The position numbers and the translations under genes are program-made. A stretch of DNA of 64,000 bases from Rhodospirillales bacterium 24-66-33 (GTDB lineage Bacteria; Pseudomonadota; Alphaproteobacteria; Reyranellales; Reyranellaceae): the NCBI GenBank assembly GCA_002281855.1, contig NCHQ01000007.1, forward strand, positions 144,766 through 208,765, given 5' to 3'. The first letter of the stretch is position 1, and each line of letters opens with the position of its first letter. The notes beneath the pieces were generated by a model that did not search any database, was not told the origin of the DNA, and saw only the letters and a program-made list of their open reading frames with translations. Of the stretch, positions 33,516-41,264 are shown in pieces.

Positions 33516-34430
33516 CTACAGACCGTAGAGGTCGGCCTTGTTCAGGATCGTATTGCGCAGGATGCGGATCGAGGCGACGTCGACCATGATGCCGTCGACA
33601 TTGATCGCCCCCAGGCCTGCCGCCTCGGCCTCGGCATAGGCCTTCTCCAGCTTGCGGGCGCGGGCGATGTCCTCGGGCTTGGGCGAGTAGACGTCGAGGG
33701 CGATATCGATCTGCGAGGGGTGGATCGCCCACTTGCCGACACAGCCCAGGATCATCGAGCGCTTGCACTCCTCGCGATAGGCATCGGGATTCTTGAAGTC
33801 GGCGAACGGGCCGTCCACCGGATCGATGCCGGCGGCGCGGCAGGCCATGATCAGCCGGAAGCGGGCATAGTGCCAGATGTCACCCGGGTAGCCATCTGTC
33901 TCGCCGACATTCCTGTTGGTGACGCCCATGGAGGCGGAGAAGTCGCCCATGCCGAACACCAGGCATTCGAGGCGCGGCGTGCAGGCGGCGATCGAGTCGA
34001 CGTTCTGCATGCCCTCGACTTCCTCGATCAGCGCCTCGAGGCCGATCTTGCGCTTCATCTTCAGCTTCTTCTCGATCTGATGGAGCAGCTTGTCGGCGAA
34101 CAGCACGTCGGCGGCCGTCTGCACCTTGGTCATCATGATCGTGTCGAGATGCTCGCCCGCACCCTCGACGATCTCGATGATGTCCTCGTAGGCGTACTCG
34201 GTGGTCAGGTCGTTGATGCGCACGCAGCGCGTCTTACCCGTCCAGTTCAGCGTCTTCAGGCCCTCGATGATCTTCTTGCGGGCGTCGCGCTTCTGGCTGG
34301 GGGCGACGGCGTCCTCGAGGTCGAGGAAGACGTGATCGGCCTTCGACTCCGACGCCTTCTGGATCATCTTCTCGCTCGACCCCGGGGTCGAGAGCTGGAC
34401 GCGGCGGGCGCGCCTGGGACGGTCGGTCAT
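33516..34430 (-). CDS. HpcH/HpaI-CitE family acyl-CoA lyase (malyl/citramalyl-CoA lyase-like)
   Basis: 304 residues forming a TIM barrel. RRVQLSTPGSSEKMIQKA near residue 8 and FLDLEDAVAPSQK near residue 35 hold the substrate and Mg2+ acidic residues. EALIEEVEGMQNVDSIAA near residue 135 carries the second metal glutamate, and GKWAIHPSQI near residue 235 is the CoA-binding signature of Mcl-type lyases. It should cleave a malyl- or citramalyl-CoA-like thioester into an acetyl-CoA/propionyl-CoA and an oxo acid. It lies between the CoA-transferase and MFS genes of the same operon. Confidence 0.9.
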   Translation of the reverse strand: MTDRPRRARRVQLSTPGSSEKMIQKASESKADHVFLDLEDAVAPSQKRDARKKIIEGLKTLNWTGKTRCVRINDLTTEYAYEDIIEIVEGAGEHLDTIMMTKVQTAADVLFADKLLHQIEKKLKMKRKIGLEALIEEVEGMQNVDSIAACTPRLECLVFGMGDFSASMGVTNRNVGETDGYPGDIWHYARFRLIMACRAAGIDPVDGPFADFKNPDAYREECKRSMILGCVGKWAIHPSQIDIALDVYSPKPEDIARARKLEKAYAEAEAAGLGAINVDGIMVDVASIRILRNTILNKADLYGL

Positions 34431-34441
34431 CAATCTTCTCC

Positions 34442-35668
34442 TTAAGCTACGATCTTGTCGGCACGCAGCCGGGCGATGTCGCCCGTGCCGAGGCCGATGG
34501 TCTTCAGATACTCGTCGGTATGTTCGCCCAGCAACGGCGCGCGATGGCGCACCTTGCCCGGCGTCTCGGTCATCTTCACGGCGACGCCCGCGATCTGGAC
34601 CTCGTGGTCGAGGCCGGGATGCGGCACCCAGGGCAGCATGTCCCGCGCCTTGAAGTGGGGATCGGCCACGATATCGCGCACGTTGTAGACCGGCGAGAAC
34701 GGCACCTTGCCGCCGAAATGCTTCAGCAGCTCCTGCTTGGTGCGCTGGCGCGTGAAGTCGGAGACGGTGGCAATCAGCACGTCCTGGTTGGCACGGCGAT
34801 CCTGCACGGTGATGAACCGCGGATCGGTTGCGAATTCGGCCCTGTCGATCAGCCGGCACAGGATCGGGAAGTGCGCGTCGGCATGCGCGGCGATCGTCAC
34901 GAAGCCGTCCTTCGCCGGGAACATGCCGAACGGGCAGAGCAGGGGATGATGGTTGCCCTCGGGATGCGGCAGCGTCTGGGCGTAGGAATGCTGGTGCATG
35001 ATGCGTTCGCAGACCGCGAGGATCGCGTCGACCATGCCGACATCGACGAACTGGCCCCTGCCGGTCTTGTAGGCGCGCAGGATCGCCGAGACGATACCGA
35101 AGGCGCAGGTGATGGCGGGAACGATGTCGCCGACGCCCGGCCCGACCTTCATCGGCGTGTCCTTGTCGGGGCCGGTGATGGCCATGATGCCGCCCATGGC
35201 CTGGCTGATGACATCGTAGGCCGGGAAGTCCGAATAGGGACTCTTGCCGGTGCGGACGTCGCCGAAGCCGCGGATGGTGGCATAGACCAGCTTCGGATTG
35301 CGGGCGTGCAGGGTCTCGTAGCTGAGACCCAGGCGATCCATGACGCCGCCGCGATAGTTCTCGACCACCGCATCGGCATTGTCGCAGAGCTTCAGGACGA
35401 GATCGCGGCCCGCCTCCGTCTTGAGGTCGATGGCGATCGACTTCTTGTTGCGGTTCACCGAGGCGAAATAGCCGCCGAACGCCTTCAGCCTGTCGTCGAC
35501 GTGATAGGGCCCGATGATGCGGGTGTGATCGCCGTCGAGCGGCTCGACCTTGATGACCTCCGCGCCCTGGTCGGCCAGCAGCATCGTGCAGTAGGGGCCG
35601 GCCAGCATCTGCGTGAGGTCGACGATGCGGACACCGTCGAGTGCGCCCAGGACCGACGGGTCGGTCAC
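34442..35668 (-). CDS. CaiB/BaiF (class III) CoA-transferase
   Basis: 408 residues. The family opening is GVRIVDLTQMLAGPYCTMLL near residue 14 and the CoA-binding stretch is ADQGAEVIKVEPLDGDHTR. The catalytic aspartate of class III transferases is probably in YDVISQAMGGIMAITG near residue 150. It transfers CoA between two carboxylic acids, here probably to activate the operon's substrate. It starts with GTG at 35668, overlapping the stop of the MaoC gene by four bases (GTGA), so translation is coupled. Confidence 0.92.
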   Translation of the reverse strand: MTDPSVLGALDGVRIVDLTQMLAGPYCTMLLADQGAEVIKVEPLDGDHTRIIGPYHVDDRLKAFGGYFASVNRNKKSIAIDLKTEAGRDLVLKLCDNADAVVENYRGGVMDRLGLSYETLHARNPKLVYATIRGFGDVRTGKSPYSDFPAYDVISQAMGGIMAITGPDKDTPMKVGPGVGDIVPAITCAFGIVSAILRAYKTGRGQFVDVGMVDAILAVCERIMHQHSYAQTLPHPEGNHHPLLCPFGMFPAKDGFVTIAAHADAHFPILCRLIDRAEFATDPRFITVQDRRANQDVLIATVSDFTRQRTKQELLKHFGGKVPFSPVYNVRDIVADPHFKARDMLPWVPHPGLDHEVQIAGVAVKMTETPGKVRHRAPLLGEHTDEYLKTIGLGTGDIARLRADKIVA

Positions 35669-36159
35669 TTGTCTCCCCAGTGACTGCGGCGCTTGATCAG
35701 GACGGTGCGTTCACCTTCGAAGATGTGCTTGTCGTCCTGGTTCACGCCGTAGTGCTTGAAGCGGACGATGCCGGCGTCGTCCTGCTTGGCGTCCTTCTTC
35801 TCGAGCACTTCGGTGTAGCAATAGAGCGTGTCGCCGTGATGGAGCGGACCCTTGAGGCGGATCTTGTCCATGCCGAGCTCCATCAGCGCATTCTCCGCCG
35901 TGTCCTCGGCGGCGAGGCCGATGCACATCGAGATCGTGACGCCGCCGAAGCCCAGGCGCTGGCCGTAGGGCGTCGACTGGGTCAGGTGCTCGTTGAAATG
36001 GGCCTCGGCCGTGTTCATGGTCACGTTGGTGATCCAGACCTGCTCCATCGGCTCGACGGTCTTGCCGCGCGCGTGCTTCATCACGTCGCCGACGGTGAAG
36101 TCCTCGAAGTAGTTGTGCGTGCCGGTGAGTGCGGAGATTTTGAGACTTGAAGCTGGCAT
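35665..36159 (-). CDS. MaoC-like acyl-CoA hydratase
   Basis: 164 residues, a single hotdog with NYFEDFTVGDVMKHARGKTV near residue 16. The hydratase segment follows, NMNTAEAHFNEHLTQST-like, where the usual catalytic Asp-x4-His is present as Asn/Glu-His variants. The rest, LHHGDTLYCYTEVLEKKDAK, is standard. It resembles mesaconyl-CoA hydratase-type MaoC proteins more than R-specific enoyl-CoA hydratases, but the assignment to a substrate is inference. Its start overlaps the acyl-CoA dehydrogenase stop by one base, with GGAGG in front. Confidence 0.82.
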   Translation of the reverse strand: MPASSLKISALTGTHNYFEDFTVGDVMKHARGKTVEPMEQVWITNVTMNTAEAHFNEHLTQSTPYGQRLGFGGVTISMCIGLAAEDTAENALMELGMDKIRLKGPLHHGDTLYCYTEVLEKKDAKQDDAGIVRFKHYGVNQDDKHIFEGERTVLIKRRSHWGDK

Positions 36160-37319
36160 CAGTTCCTCCCGCGGCCGAGCAGGCGATCGGAGATGATGCG
36201 CTTCTGGATCTCCGAGGTGCCCTCGAAGATCTTGGTGAGACGTGCGTCGCGCCAGTGCCGCTCGACGGCATGCAGGGTCGTGTAGCCCGCACCGCCATGG
36301 ATCTGCAGGCCTTCGCTGCACACCCGCTCGGCCATCTCCGAGGCGAACAGCTTGGCCATCGACGCTTCCTTGTCGCAGCGCTGGCCGGTGTCGATCTGCT
36401 CGCAGACGAAGTTGTTGAGCTGGCGCGCCGCCTCGATCTGCGTGGCCATGTCGGCGATCTTGAACCGGATCGCCTGGAACTCCGAGATCGACTGACCGAA
36501 CTGGCGGCGCTCGCCGGCGTAGCGGATCGAATCGTCGAGCGCGCCCTGGGCGAGGCCGATGGCGCGGGCCGCGGTGTGGGCGCGCGCGGTCTCGAGACCG
36601 GCCGTCGCATAATAGAAGGCCTGACCTTCGTCGCCGATCATGTCCTCGGCCTTGACCCGGCAATTGTCGAACGCGAGTTCCCAGGTCTTCCAGCCGAAAT
36701 AGCCGATCTTGGGAATAGGCGAGCCGCTGCAGCCCGGCATCAGCTCGCCGCGCTTCTTCTCGACGAAGAACATCGACAGGCCGAGGTGGCGCTTGCCCGG
36801 AGGCGCTTCGGACGTGCGCGCGATGATGATCATGAAGTCGGCGCCGTCGGCGAAGGTGCACCAGTACTTGTTGCCGCTGATCAGATAGCTGTCGCCATCC
36901 TTCTTGGCCCGGCAGGAGATGTTGGAGATGTCCGAGCCGGCATTGGGTTCCGACATCGAGAAGGCGCCGAGGAATTCACCCTTGGCCATGCGCGGCAGGT
37001 AACGCCGGCGCTGCTCCTCGCTCATCTTGTGCGAGCCGATCAGCAGGTTGCCGCGGGCGATGATCGAGGCGACGCTCATCCAGCCGCGCGAGAGTTCTTC
37101 GGTCACCAGGCAGTATTCCGAGCAGCCGAGGCCCAGGCCGCCATATTCCTCGGGGATCAGGATGCCGAAATAGCCGAGCTCGGCCATCTTGTCGCGCAGG
37201 TCCATCGGGATGTCGCCCTTTTCGGGGTCGAGCTTGTTGGCGACCGGCAGCACTTCGTTCAGCGTGAACTCGCGCGCCTGCTCCTGGATCATGCGGCGTT
37301 CTTCGGTGAGGAAAGGCAT
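36159..37319 (-). CDS. acyl-CoA dehydrogenase
   Basis: 386 residues, the usual length. FAD and substrate motifs are FSMSEPNAGSDISNISCRAK near residue 120 and FGQSISEFQAIRFKIADMAT near residue 265. The C-terminal LTKIFEGTSEIQKRIISDRL carries the glutamate used as base in most family members. It introduces a double bond next to the thioester, handing electrons to ETF. In this operon it could oxidise a methylsuccinyl- or similar CoA ester. It shares one base with the genes on both sides (TAATG, TGATG), so the three are tightly coupled. Confidence 0.93.
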   Translation of the reverse strand: MPFLTEERRMIQEQAREFTLNEVLPVANKLDPEKGDIPMDLRDKMAELGYFGILIPEEYGGLGLGCSEYCLVTEELSRGWMSVASIIARGNLLIGSHKMSEEQRRRYLPRMAKGEFLGAFSMSEPNAGSDISNISCRAKKDGDSYLISGNKYWCTFADGADFMIIIARTSEAPPGKRHLGLSMFFVEKKRGELMPGCSGSPIPKIGYFGWKTWELAFDNCRVKAEDMIGDEGQAFYYATAGLETARAHTAARAIGLAQGALDDSIRYAGERRQFGQSISEFQAIRFKIADMATQIEAARQLNNFVCEQIDTGQRCDKEASMAKLFASEMAERVCSEGLQIHGGAGYTTLHAVERHWRDARLTKIFEGTSEIQKRIISDRLLGRGRN

Positions 37320-37807
37320 TAGTTGGAATTCCTGAGACGGACGAGGTTGGTGCGCTTGAAGTCGATGACGAGTTCTTCGCGCTGGTTGAAGCCCTTGCTG
37401 TGCCACGTGACGATGCCGAACCCCTTGTGGGAGTCCGAGACACGGCGGTCGAGGACGACCGATTCCGCGCGCAGCGAATCGCTGGGATAGACGGGCTGGT
37501 GATAGGTGAGTTCGTTGACGCCGAGGAACGGCCCGCCGCCTTCGCTCAGATCCTCGACCGTGAGGCCGAAGACCGTCGTGAAGACGAGCAGGGGATTGGC
37601 CACGATGCCGGGATGGCCATGGGCCTGGGCGTAGGCGGCATTGTAGTAGTGCGGATTGAAGTGCAAGGTCAGCGTCGTGAAGAGCGTGCTCTCGGACTCG
37701 GTGATCGTGCGACCCCAATGGTGCCTGAACACGCGGCCGACTTCGAAATCCTCATAGCGATTGCCCTTGGGCACGAGCCGGGCGCGGGCCCTGAAATCCT
37801 CTGTCAT
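37319..37807 (-). CDS. MaoC-like dehydratase/hydratase
   Basis: 162 residues, a second hotdog protein, only distantly like the one at 35665. NRYEDFEVGRVFRHHWGRTI near residue 16 and LTLHFNPHYYNAAYAQAHGH near residue 46 form the family pattern; FNPHYYN replaces the more common D-x-N-P-x-H. GGGPFLGVNELTYHQPVYPS follows. Two different MaoC proteins in one operon suggests a pair working on one substrate, as subunits or on successive isomers. The gene starts 49 bp from the MmgE/PrpD stop and is coupled to the dehydrogenase. Confidence 0.82.
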   Translation of the reverse strand: MTEDFRARARLVPKGNRYEDFEVGRVFRHHWGRTITESESTLFTTLTLHFNPHYYNAAYAQAHGHPGIVANPLLVFTTVFGLTVEDLSEGGGPFLGVNELTYHQPVYPSDSLRAESVVLDRRVSDSHKGFGIVTWHSKGFNQREELVIDFKRTNLVRLRNSN

Positions 37808-37855
37808 TCCTACTCCTGTTTACGCCTCTCGCCCTGACGGAGGAGAGGAATATGA

Positions 37856-39208
37856 CTAATTCTTCGCCGAAGCACGCACCAGTTCGCCGACGTCGGTGAG
37901 ACTGTCGATGCGCTCGATTGCATCGTGCAGGCGGCGGGCTCCCGCTGCGCCGAGCAGGGGCGTCACGAGGCTATCGAACTTGGTCTCGATCGCCTGGCGC
38001 TGCTTCTCGAGGTCAGCCCAGGGGATGCCGGAATCGTGGGCGACCTCGATGGTCGTGCCGTCGTCGAGCTCGATCGCCATCTCGGCCAGCGAGTGCGCCC
38101 AGTGCGGCTGGAACTCGATCGCCATCTTGTCGCGCAGCTGCTTGATGCGCGGCTCCTGGGTCACGGCCTCGTTGTAGGAGTCGAGATTGGCGGTATCGAC
38201 GCCGGTCAGCGCCATCGCCACGGTCTGGCGCAGCGAGAACTTGGCTTCGAGCCCCGTCGTCGGGTTGGGGATGTTGCAGACCTTGTCGGCGCCGGAGTCG
38301 ATGCGGAGCAGGATCTTCTGCACCCTCTCCGGCGGGAAATTGTTCTTCAGCCGGATTTCCTTGGCGCACTCGATGGGCGCGTGCGTCAGGTAGCAGGCCG
38401 CGTGGTACTTGAAGAGGTTGTTGCGCAGGTGCCAGCCCGACGGCGGCTCGCCCAGTGCCGCCTCGGCGTTGAGATGGTCGCTCTGCGAGGAGGCGAAGCC
38501 CTGGTCGCATTCGAGGGAATCGCCACGGGCGGTGAAGCCCCTGGCGGCAAGGCGGGCCGCGCGCAGCCCGTGTTCCGAAGCGGTGCCGGCATGCAGCGGC
38601 TTGCACATGGTGCCGAAGTTGGACTTCAGGCCGGCGGCCTGGGTGGCGGCGATGCCGAAGGCGACCGCGAGCTGGCGGTCGTCGAGGCCCAGCATGCGAC
38701 CGGCCGCGGCCGCGGCCGAGAAGGAACCGACCGTGCCGGTGACGTGGAAGCCCTTCTGGTAGTGGCTGGGAGAGACGAGACGGCCGACGCGGCCGGAGGT
38801 CTCGTAGCCCGCAACGAAGCTCTCGATGAACAGGCGGCCCGAGGCCTTCACCTGCTCGCCAAGCGCCAGCAGGGCGGGAACGACGGTGACCGTGGGATGG
38901 CCGCCCATCGAGAAGTTCACGTCGTCATAATCGAGCGCGTGGCTGGCGGCGCCGTTGATCAGCGCGGCGGTCGAGGGCAGCACGGTCTCCGAGCGGCCGA
39001 CCAGCGTGGCCGGCCCGCGGGCGCCATCCTCGAGCGCCTCGGCGATCAGGATGTTCGTGAGATCTTCCTGAGCCCCAGCGATGGTGACGGCAAACCAGTC
39101 GAGCAGGCACTGCTTGGTGCGCTCGACCAGATCGTCCGGCAGGTCCTGCCAGGCAAGGGCGGCGGCGCGCTTGGCGATTTCGGCCGTGACCGGAACGACG
39201 GCTGCCAT
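37856..39208 (-). CDS. MmgE/PrpD-family protein
   Basis: 450 residues of the 2-methylcitrate dehydratase / cis-aconitate decarboxylase family. Typical segments are LINGAASHALDYDDVNFSMG near residue 88, with HPTVTVVPALLALGEQ after it, and later KYHAACYLTHAPIECAKEIR near residue 270. Members dehydrate, decarboxylate or isomerise tricarboxylic and branched acids. It is the promoter-proximal gene of the operon ending at 32282. Two 25-bp direct repeats (39280-39328) and a hairpin lie upstream of its start. Confidence 0.9.
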   Translation of the reverse strand: MAAVVPVTAEIAKRAAALAWQDLPDDLVERTKQCLLDWFAVTIAGAQEDLTNILIAEALEDGARGPATLVGRSETVLPSTAALINGAASHALDYDDVNFSMGGHPTVTVVPALLALGEQVKASGRLFIESFVAGYETSGRVGRLVSPSHYQKGFHVTGTVGSFSAAAAAGRMLGLDDRQLAVAFGIAATQAAGLKSNFGTMCKPLHAGTASEHGLRAARLAARGFTARGDSLECDQGFASSQSDHLNAEAALGEPPSGWHLRNNLFKYHAACYLTHAPIECAKEIRLKNNFPPERVQKILLRIDSGADKVCNIPNPTTGLEAKFSLRQTVAMALTGVDTANLDSYNEAVTQEPRIKQLRDKMAIEFQPHWAHSLAEMAIELDDGTTIEVAHDSGIPWADLEKQRQAIETKFDSLVTPLLGAAGARRLHDAIERIDSLTDVGELVRASAKN

Positions 39209-39279
39209 CTTTTCCTCCTGAATTTATGGCGCAAGTGTCGGCCACCAGCCGCCGTCTTGTCCACCATTCGGGCTTTCGC

Positions 39280-39328
39280 TCAACGATATGGCCCAGACAC
39301 AACTTCAACGATATGGCCCAGACACAAC
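39280..39328. repeat. two tandem 25-bp direct repeats upstream of the MmgE/PrpD operon
   Basis: The 24-base core beginning tcaacgatatggcccagac and ending acaac occurs at 39280-39303 and again at 39305-39328, a period of 25 bp, with no mismatch. They lie 72-120 bp before the MmgE/PrpD start codon. Options are paired regulator sites on the same face-shifted helix, or the terminal repeats left by an insertion element. Confidence 0.75.
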
Positions 39329-39352
39329 AAAGCCGCCCGGAGGCGGCTTTGT
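39327..39352 (-). terminator. intrinsic-terminator-like hairpin after the micropeptide gene
   Basis: An 11-bp perfect stem (39327-39337 with 39342-39352, acaaagccgcc/ggcggctttgt) closes a four-base loop. Read on the minus strand it begins 20 bases after the micropeptide stop and runs into TTTGTTGTGTC, a modest T-rich tail. It would separate the micropeptide transcript from the MmgE/PrpD operon. Confidence 0.65.
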
Positions 39353-39372
39353 GCCGACTATCGGTGACCCCG

Positions 39373-39456
39373 TTACCGGCAGCACCAAGCCATTGCAGGA
39401 ACGATCCTGGTGGCGGCAACTGCAGAAATCGCCGGCGTCGTGATGGTGTAGTTCAC
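39373..39456 (-). CDS. 27-residue micropeptide ending in Cys-Cys-Arg, unknown function
   Basis: A GTG start at 39456 is preceded by AAAGGAGGTGATC, complementary to the whole 3' end of 16S rRNA, with good spacing. The peptide starts MNYTITTPAISAV, has a central Arg (AATRIVPA) and ends AMAWCCR. A terminator-like hairpin follows 20 bases after the TAA. It fits no family I know (PqqA, MftA and methanobactin precursors were considered and do not match). It follows a SAM methyltransferase gene on the same strand by 68 bp. Possible natures: a modified-peptide precursor, a small regulatory or membrane peptide, or a leader peptide. Confidence 0.5.
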   Translation of the reverse strand: MNYTITTPAISAVAATRIVPAMAWCCR

Positions 39457-39463
39457 AGGATCA

Positions 39464-39490
39464 CCTCCTTTCGATGTTGATGGGAGGAGG
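39464..39490 (-). promoter_or_regulatory. hairpin predicted to hide the micropeptide ribosome-binding site
   Basis: On the minus strand CCTCCT (39490-39485) can pair perfectly with AGGAGG (39469-39464), the core of the micropeptide Shine-Dalgarno, across a 15-base loop. This would hold translation off until the stem melts or is displaced. The stem is only six pairs, so it is a suggestion. Confidence 0.4.
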
Positions 39491-39491
39491 A

Positions 39492-39514
39492 GCCTCGCAC
39501 GACGCGGGCGAGGC
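39492..39514 (-). repeat. hairpin between methyltransferase and micropeptide genes
   Basis: GCCTCG and CGAGGC form a perfect 6-bp stem with an 11-base loop, starting 10 bp beyond the methyltransferase stop on the minus strand. It could be a weak terminator or an mRNA processing/stability element. No T-run follows. Confidence 0.3.
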
Positions 39515-39524
39515 GTAAAGCCGC

Positions 39525-40130
39525 CTAGGGCTTCCTCGCGACGATATGGAAGATGTGCCAGTGCTTGGCATTGCCGCGCGGTGTGACGCCGTCGGCTTCC
39601 TCTTCCTCGAACAGTTCGAGGTCCAGTCCCTGGAGCAGCCCAAGCGCTTCGTCGCGCGAGAGGAACGTCATGCCGGGTCGTCCGGCCCAGCTGTCGCGCG
39701 GGCCGTACCATTGGCCGGAGAAGCGCCCGCCCGAGGGAAGCGCCTCGCGGATGCGCTCCCAGGTTTGGCGGAAGGCCTCGGGCGCGCAGAGGGGCATCGC
39801 AAAGCTCGAATTGACGAGATGGACGCCGAGCGGGATCGGCACCTCTTCGAGTCGCGCGTTGACGGGCGTGACGTCGCATCCGTCCGGCAGAGGTCTCGCC
39901 TGCAACTGGCGCAGCGCCTCGGGCTCTGCATCGACGGCGACGACGCGCCAGCCGCGACGAAGCTCCTCGATCACGTCGCGACCGTCGCCGCATCCGAGAT
40001 CGATGACGAGGGCGTCAGGAGGGGGATCGCCGAACGCATCGAGCGCGGCGAGCACTGTCTTGCGCGGCGGACGGTCACGAAGCTGCTGGTAGTAGGCGGC
40101 CCATCCGGCCGATCGGTCGCTTTCCGTCAT
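39525..40130 (-). CDS. class I SAM-dependent methyltransferase
   Basis: 201 residues from ATG 40130. SAM-binding motif I is DALVIDLGCGDGRDVIEELR near residue 40 and motif II is VVAVDAEPEALRQLQARPLP. The acidic motif near LVNSSFAMPLCAPEAF and the C-terminal HWHIFHIVARKP complete a TehB/ubiE-like fold. The substrate is unknown. The micropeptide gene follows on the same strand. It is divergent from the iron-type ABC transporter operon, 95 bp away. Confidence 0.85.
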   Translation of the reverse strand: MTESDRSAGWAAYYQQLRDRPPRKTVLAALDAFGDPPPDALVIDLGCGDGRDVIEELRRGWRVVAVDAEPEALRQLQARPLPDGCDVTPVNARLEEVPIPLGVHLVNSSFAMPLCAPEAFRQTWERIREALPSGGRFSGQWYGPRDSWAGRPGMTFLSRDEALGLLQGLDLELFEEEEADGVTPRGNAKHWHIFHIVARKP

Positions 40131-40225
40131 GCGCGTTCTCTCGGTCTCCCGCGCTTGTCGTGTGGCGCGTCGTGTGATCGTATCGCAACTTACTAATAAA
40201 TGAATCAATGTCCCGGGAGGAATTC

Positions 40226-41251
40226 ATGAAGAGGTTGGGAAGCCTTGTCTTGGCCATGGCGGTGGCCCTTGCGTTTTTGCCACTCGCCGCGCGGGCGGAC
40301 CTAAACGCCCTGACCGAAGCCGCCAAGAAGGAAGGCGAGCTCACCTGGTACGTTGCCCACTACACGTCTGAAGGGGCGGAGGATCTGGGTCGCGGCTTCA
40401 CCGAGATGTACGGCATCAAGGTCAACGTCGTGCGCACGACGGCGCAGGTCGCCTACCAGCGCCTGCTGCAGGACATCAAGAACAACCAGACCAATTGCGA
40501 CGTCTTCTCGTCGACCGACCTCGGCCACTATGCTCGCCTCAAGGCGGATGGTCGTCTCGACAAGTTTGTGCCGGAGAACATGTCGAAGATTTCTCCGGTC
40601 TTTCAGAACTTCGATCCCGATGGCTTCTTTCAGACCACTGCGGCCGGCATGGTCGTGATCACCTACAACACCAACAAGGTGAAAGCGGAGGACGCCCCCA
40701 AGAAGTGGGAAGACCTGCTCGACATCAAATGGAAGGGCAAGGTCTCGACCGGCCATCCGGGTTTCTCGGGCTATGTCGGCACGTGGGTGCTCTCGATGAA
40801 GAAGCTCTATGGCTGGCAGTATTTCGACAAGCTGGAGAAGAACAAGCCGCAGATCGGCCGTTCGATCAACGACACGGTGACCGCGTTGAACGCCGGCGAG
40901 CGCCAGGTGGCGGCGGGTTCGGACGGTTCGACACTGTTCAGCGCGGCGCGCGGCAATCCGCTGGCGGTCGTTTATCCCTCAGACGGGGCCGTCCTCATCA
41001 TTTCGCCGTCGGCAATCATGAAGGGGACCAAGCACCCGAACGCGGCCAAGCTCTTCATGGAGTACCTCTATACGATCGAGGCCGCGAAGATCAGCGCCAA
41101 GCACTTCCTGATCCCGCTGCGCCCCGAGGTGCCGTCGCCTCCGGGTGCCAAGCCGATCAGCGAGATCAAGGTGATCCGGCCGACCGTGACGGAGGTCGAG
41201 AAGGGCATTCCCGAAGTGATCGAGCAGTGGCGCGACACGTTCGGCAACTGA
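40226..41251 (+). CDS. ABC transporter substrate-binding protein, iron(III)/FbpA-AfuA type
   Basis: 341 residues with a signal peptide ending AARAD (about residue 25). The mature domain opens LNALTEAAKKEGELTWYVAH and has AAGMVVITYNTNKVKAEDAP and EDLLDIKWKGKVSTGHPGFS, typical of the FbpA/FutA/AfuA and 2-aminoethylphosphonate-binding group. Family ligands are ferric ion or phosphonates and thiamine-like compounds. ATG at 40226 follows GGGAGG at optimal distance. First gene of a plus-strand run that includes its permease and ATPase. Confidence 0.9.
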   Translation: MKRLGSLVLAMAVALAFLPLAARADLNALTEAAKKEGELTWYVAHYTSEGAEDLGRGFTEMYGIKVNVVRTTAQVAYQRLLQDIKNNQTNCDVFSSTDLGHYARLKADGRLDKFVPENMSKISPVFQNFDPDGFFQTTAAGMVVITYNTNKVKAEDAPKKWEDLLDIKWKGKVSTGHPGFSGYVGTWVLSMKKLYGWQYFDKLEKNKPQIGRSINDTVTALNAGERQVAAGSDGSTLFSAARGNPLAVVYPSDGAVLIISPSAIMKGTKHPNAAKLFMEYLYTIEAAKISAKHFLIPLRPEVPSPPGAKPISEIKVIRPTVTEVEKGIPEVIEQWRDTFGN

Positions 41252-41264
41252 TCTACGCCTGGCA

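Noticed and set aside
39457..39471. Plus-strand ggatcacctcctttc looks like the 3' end of a 16S rRNA gene
   Set aside because: The match stops at about 15 bases on both sides. It is simply the complement of a perfect Shine-Dalgarno for the micropeptide.
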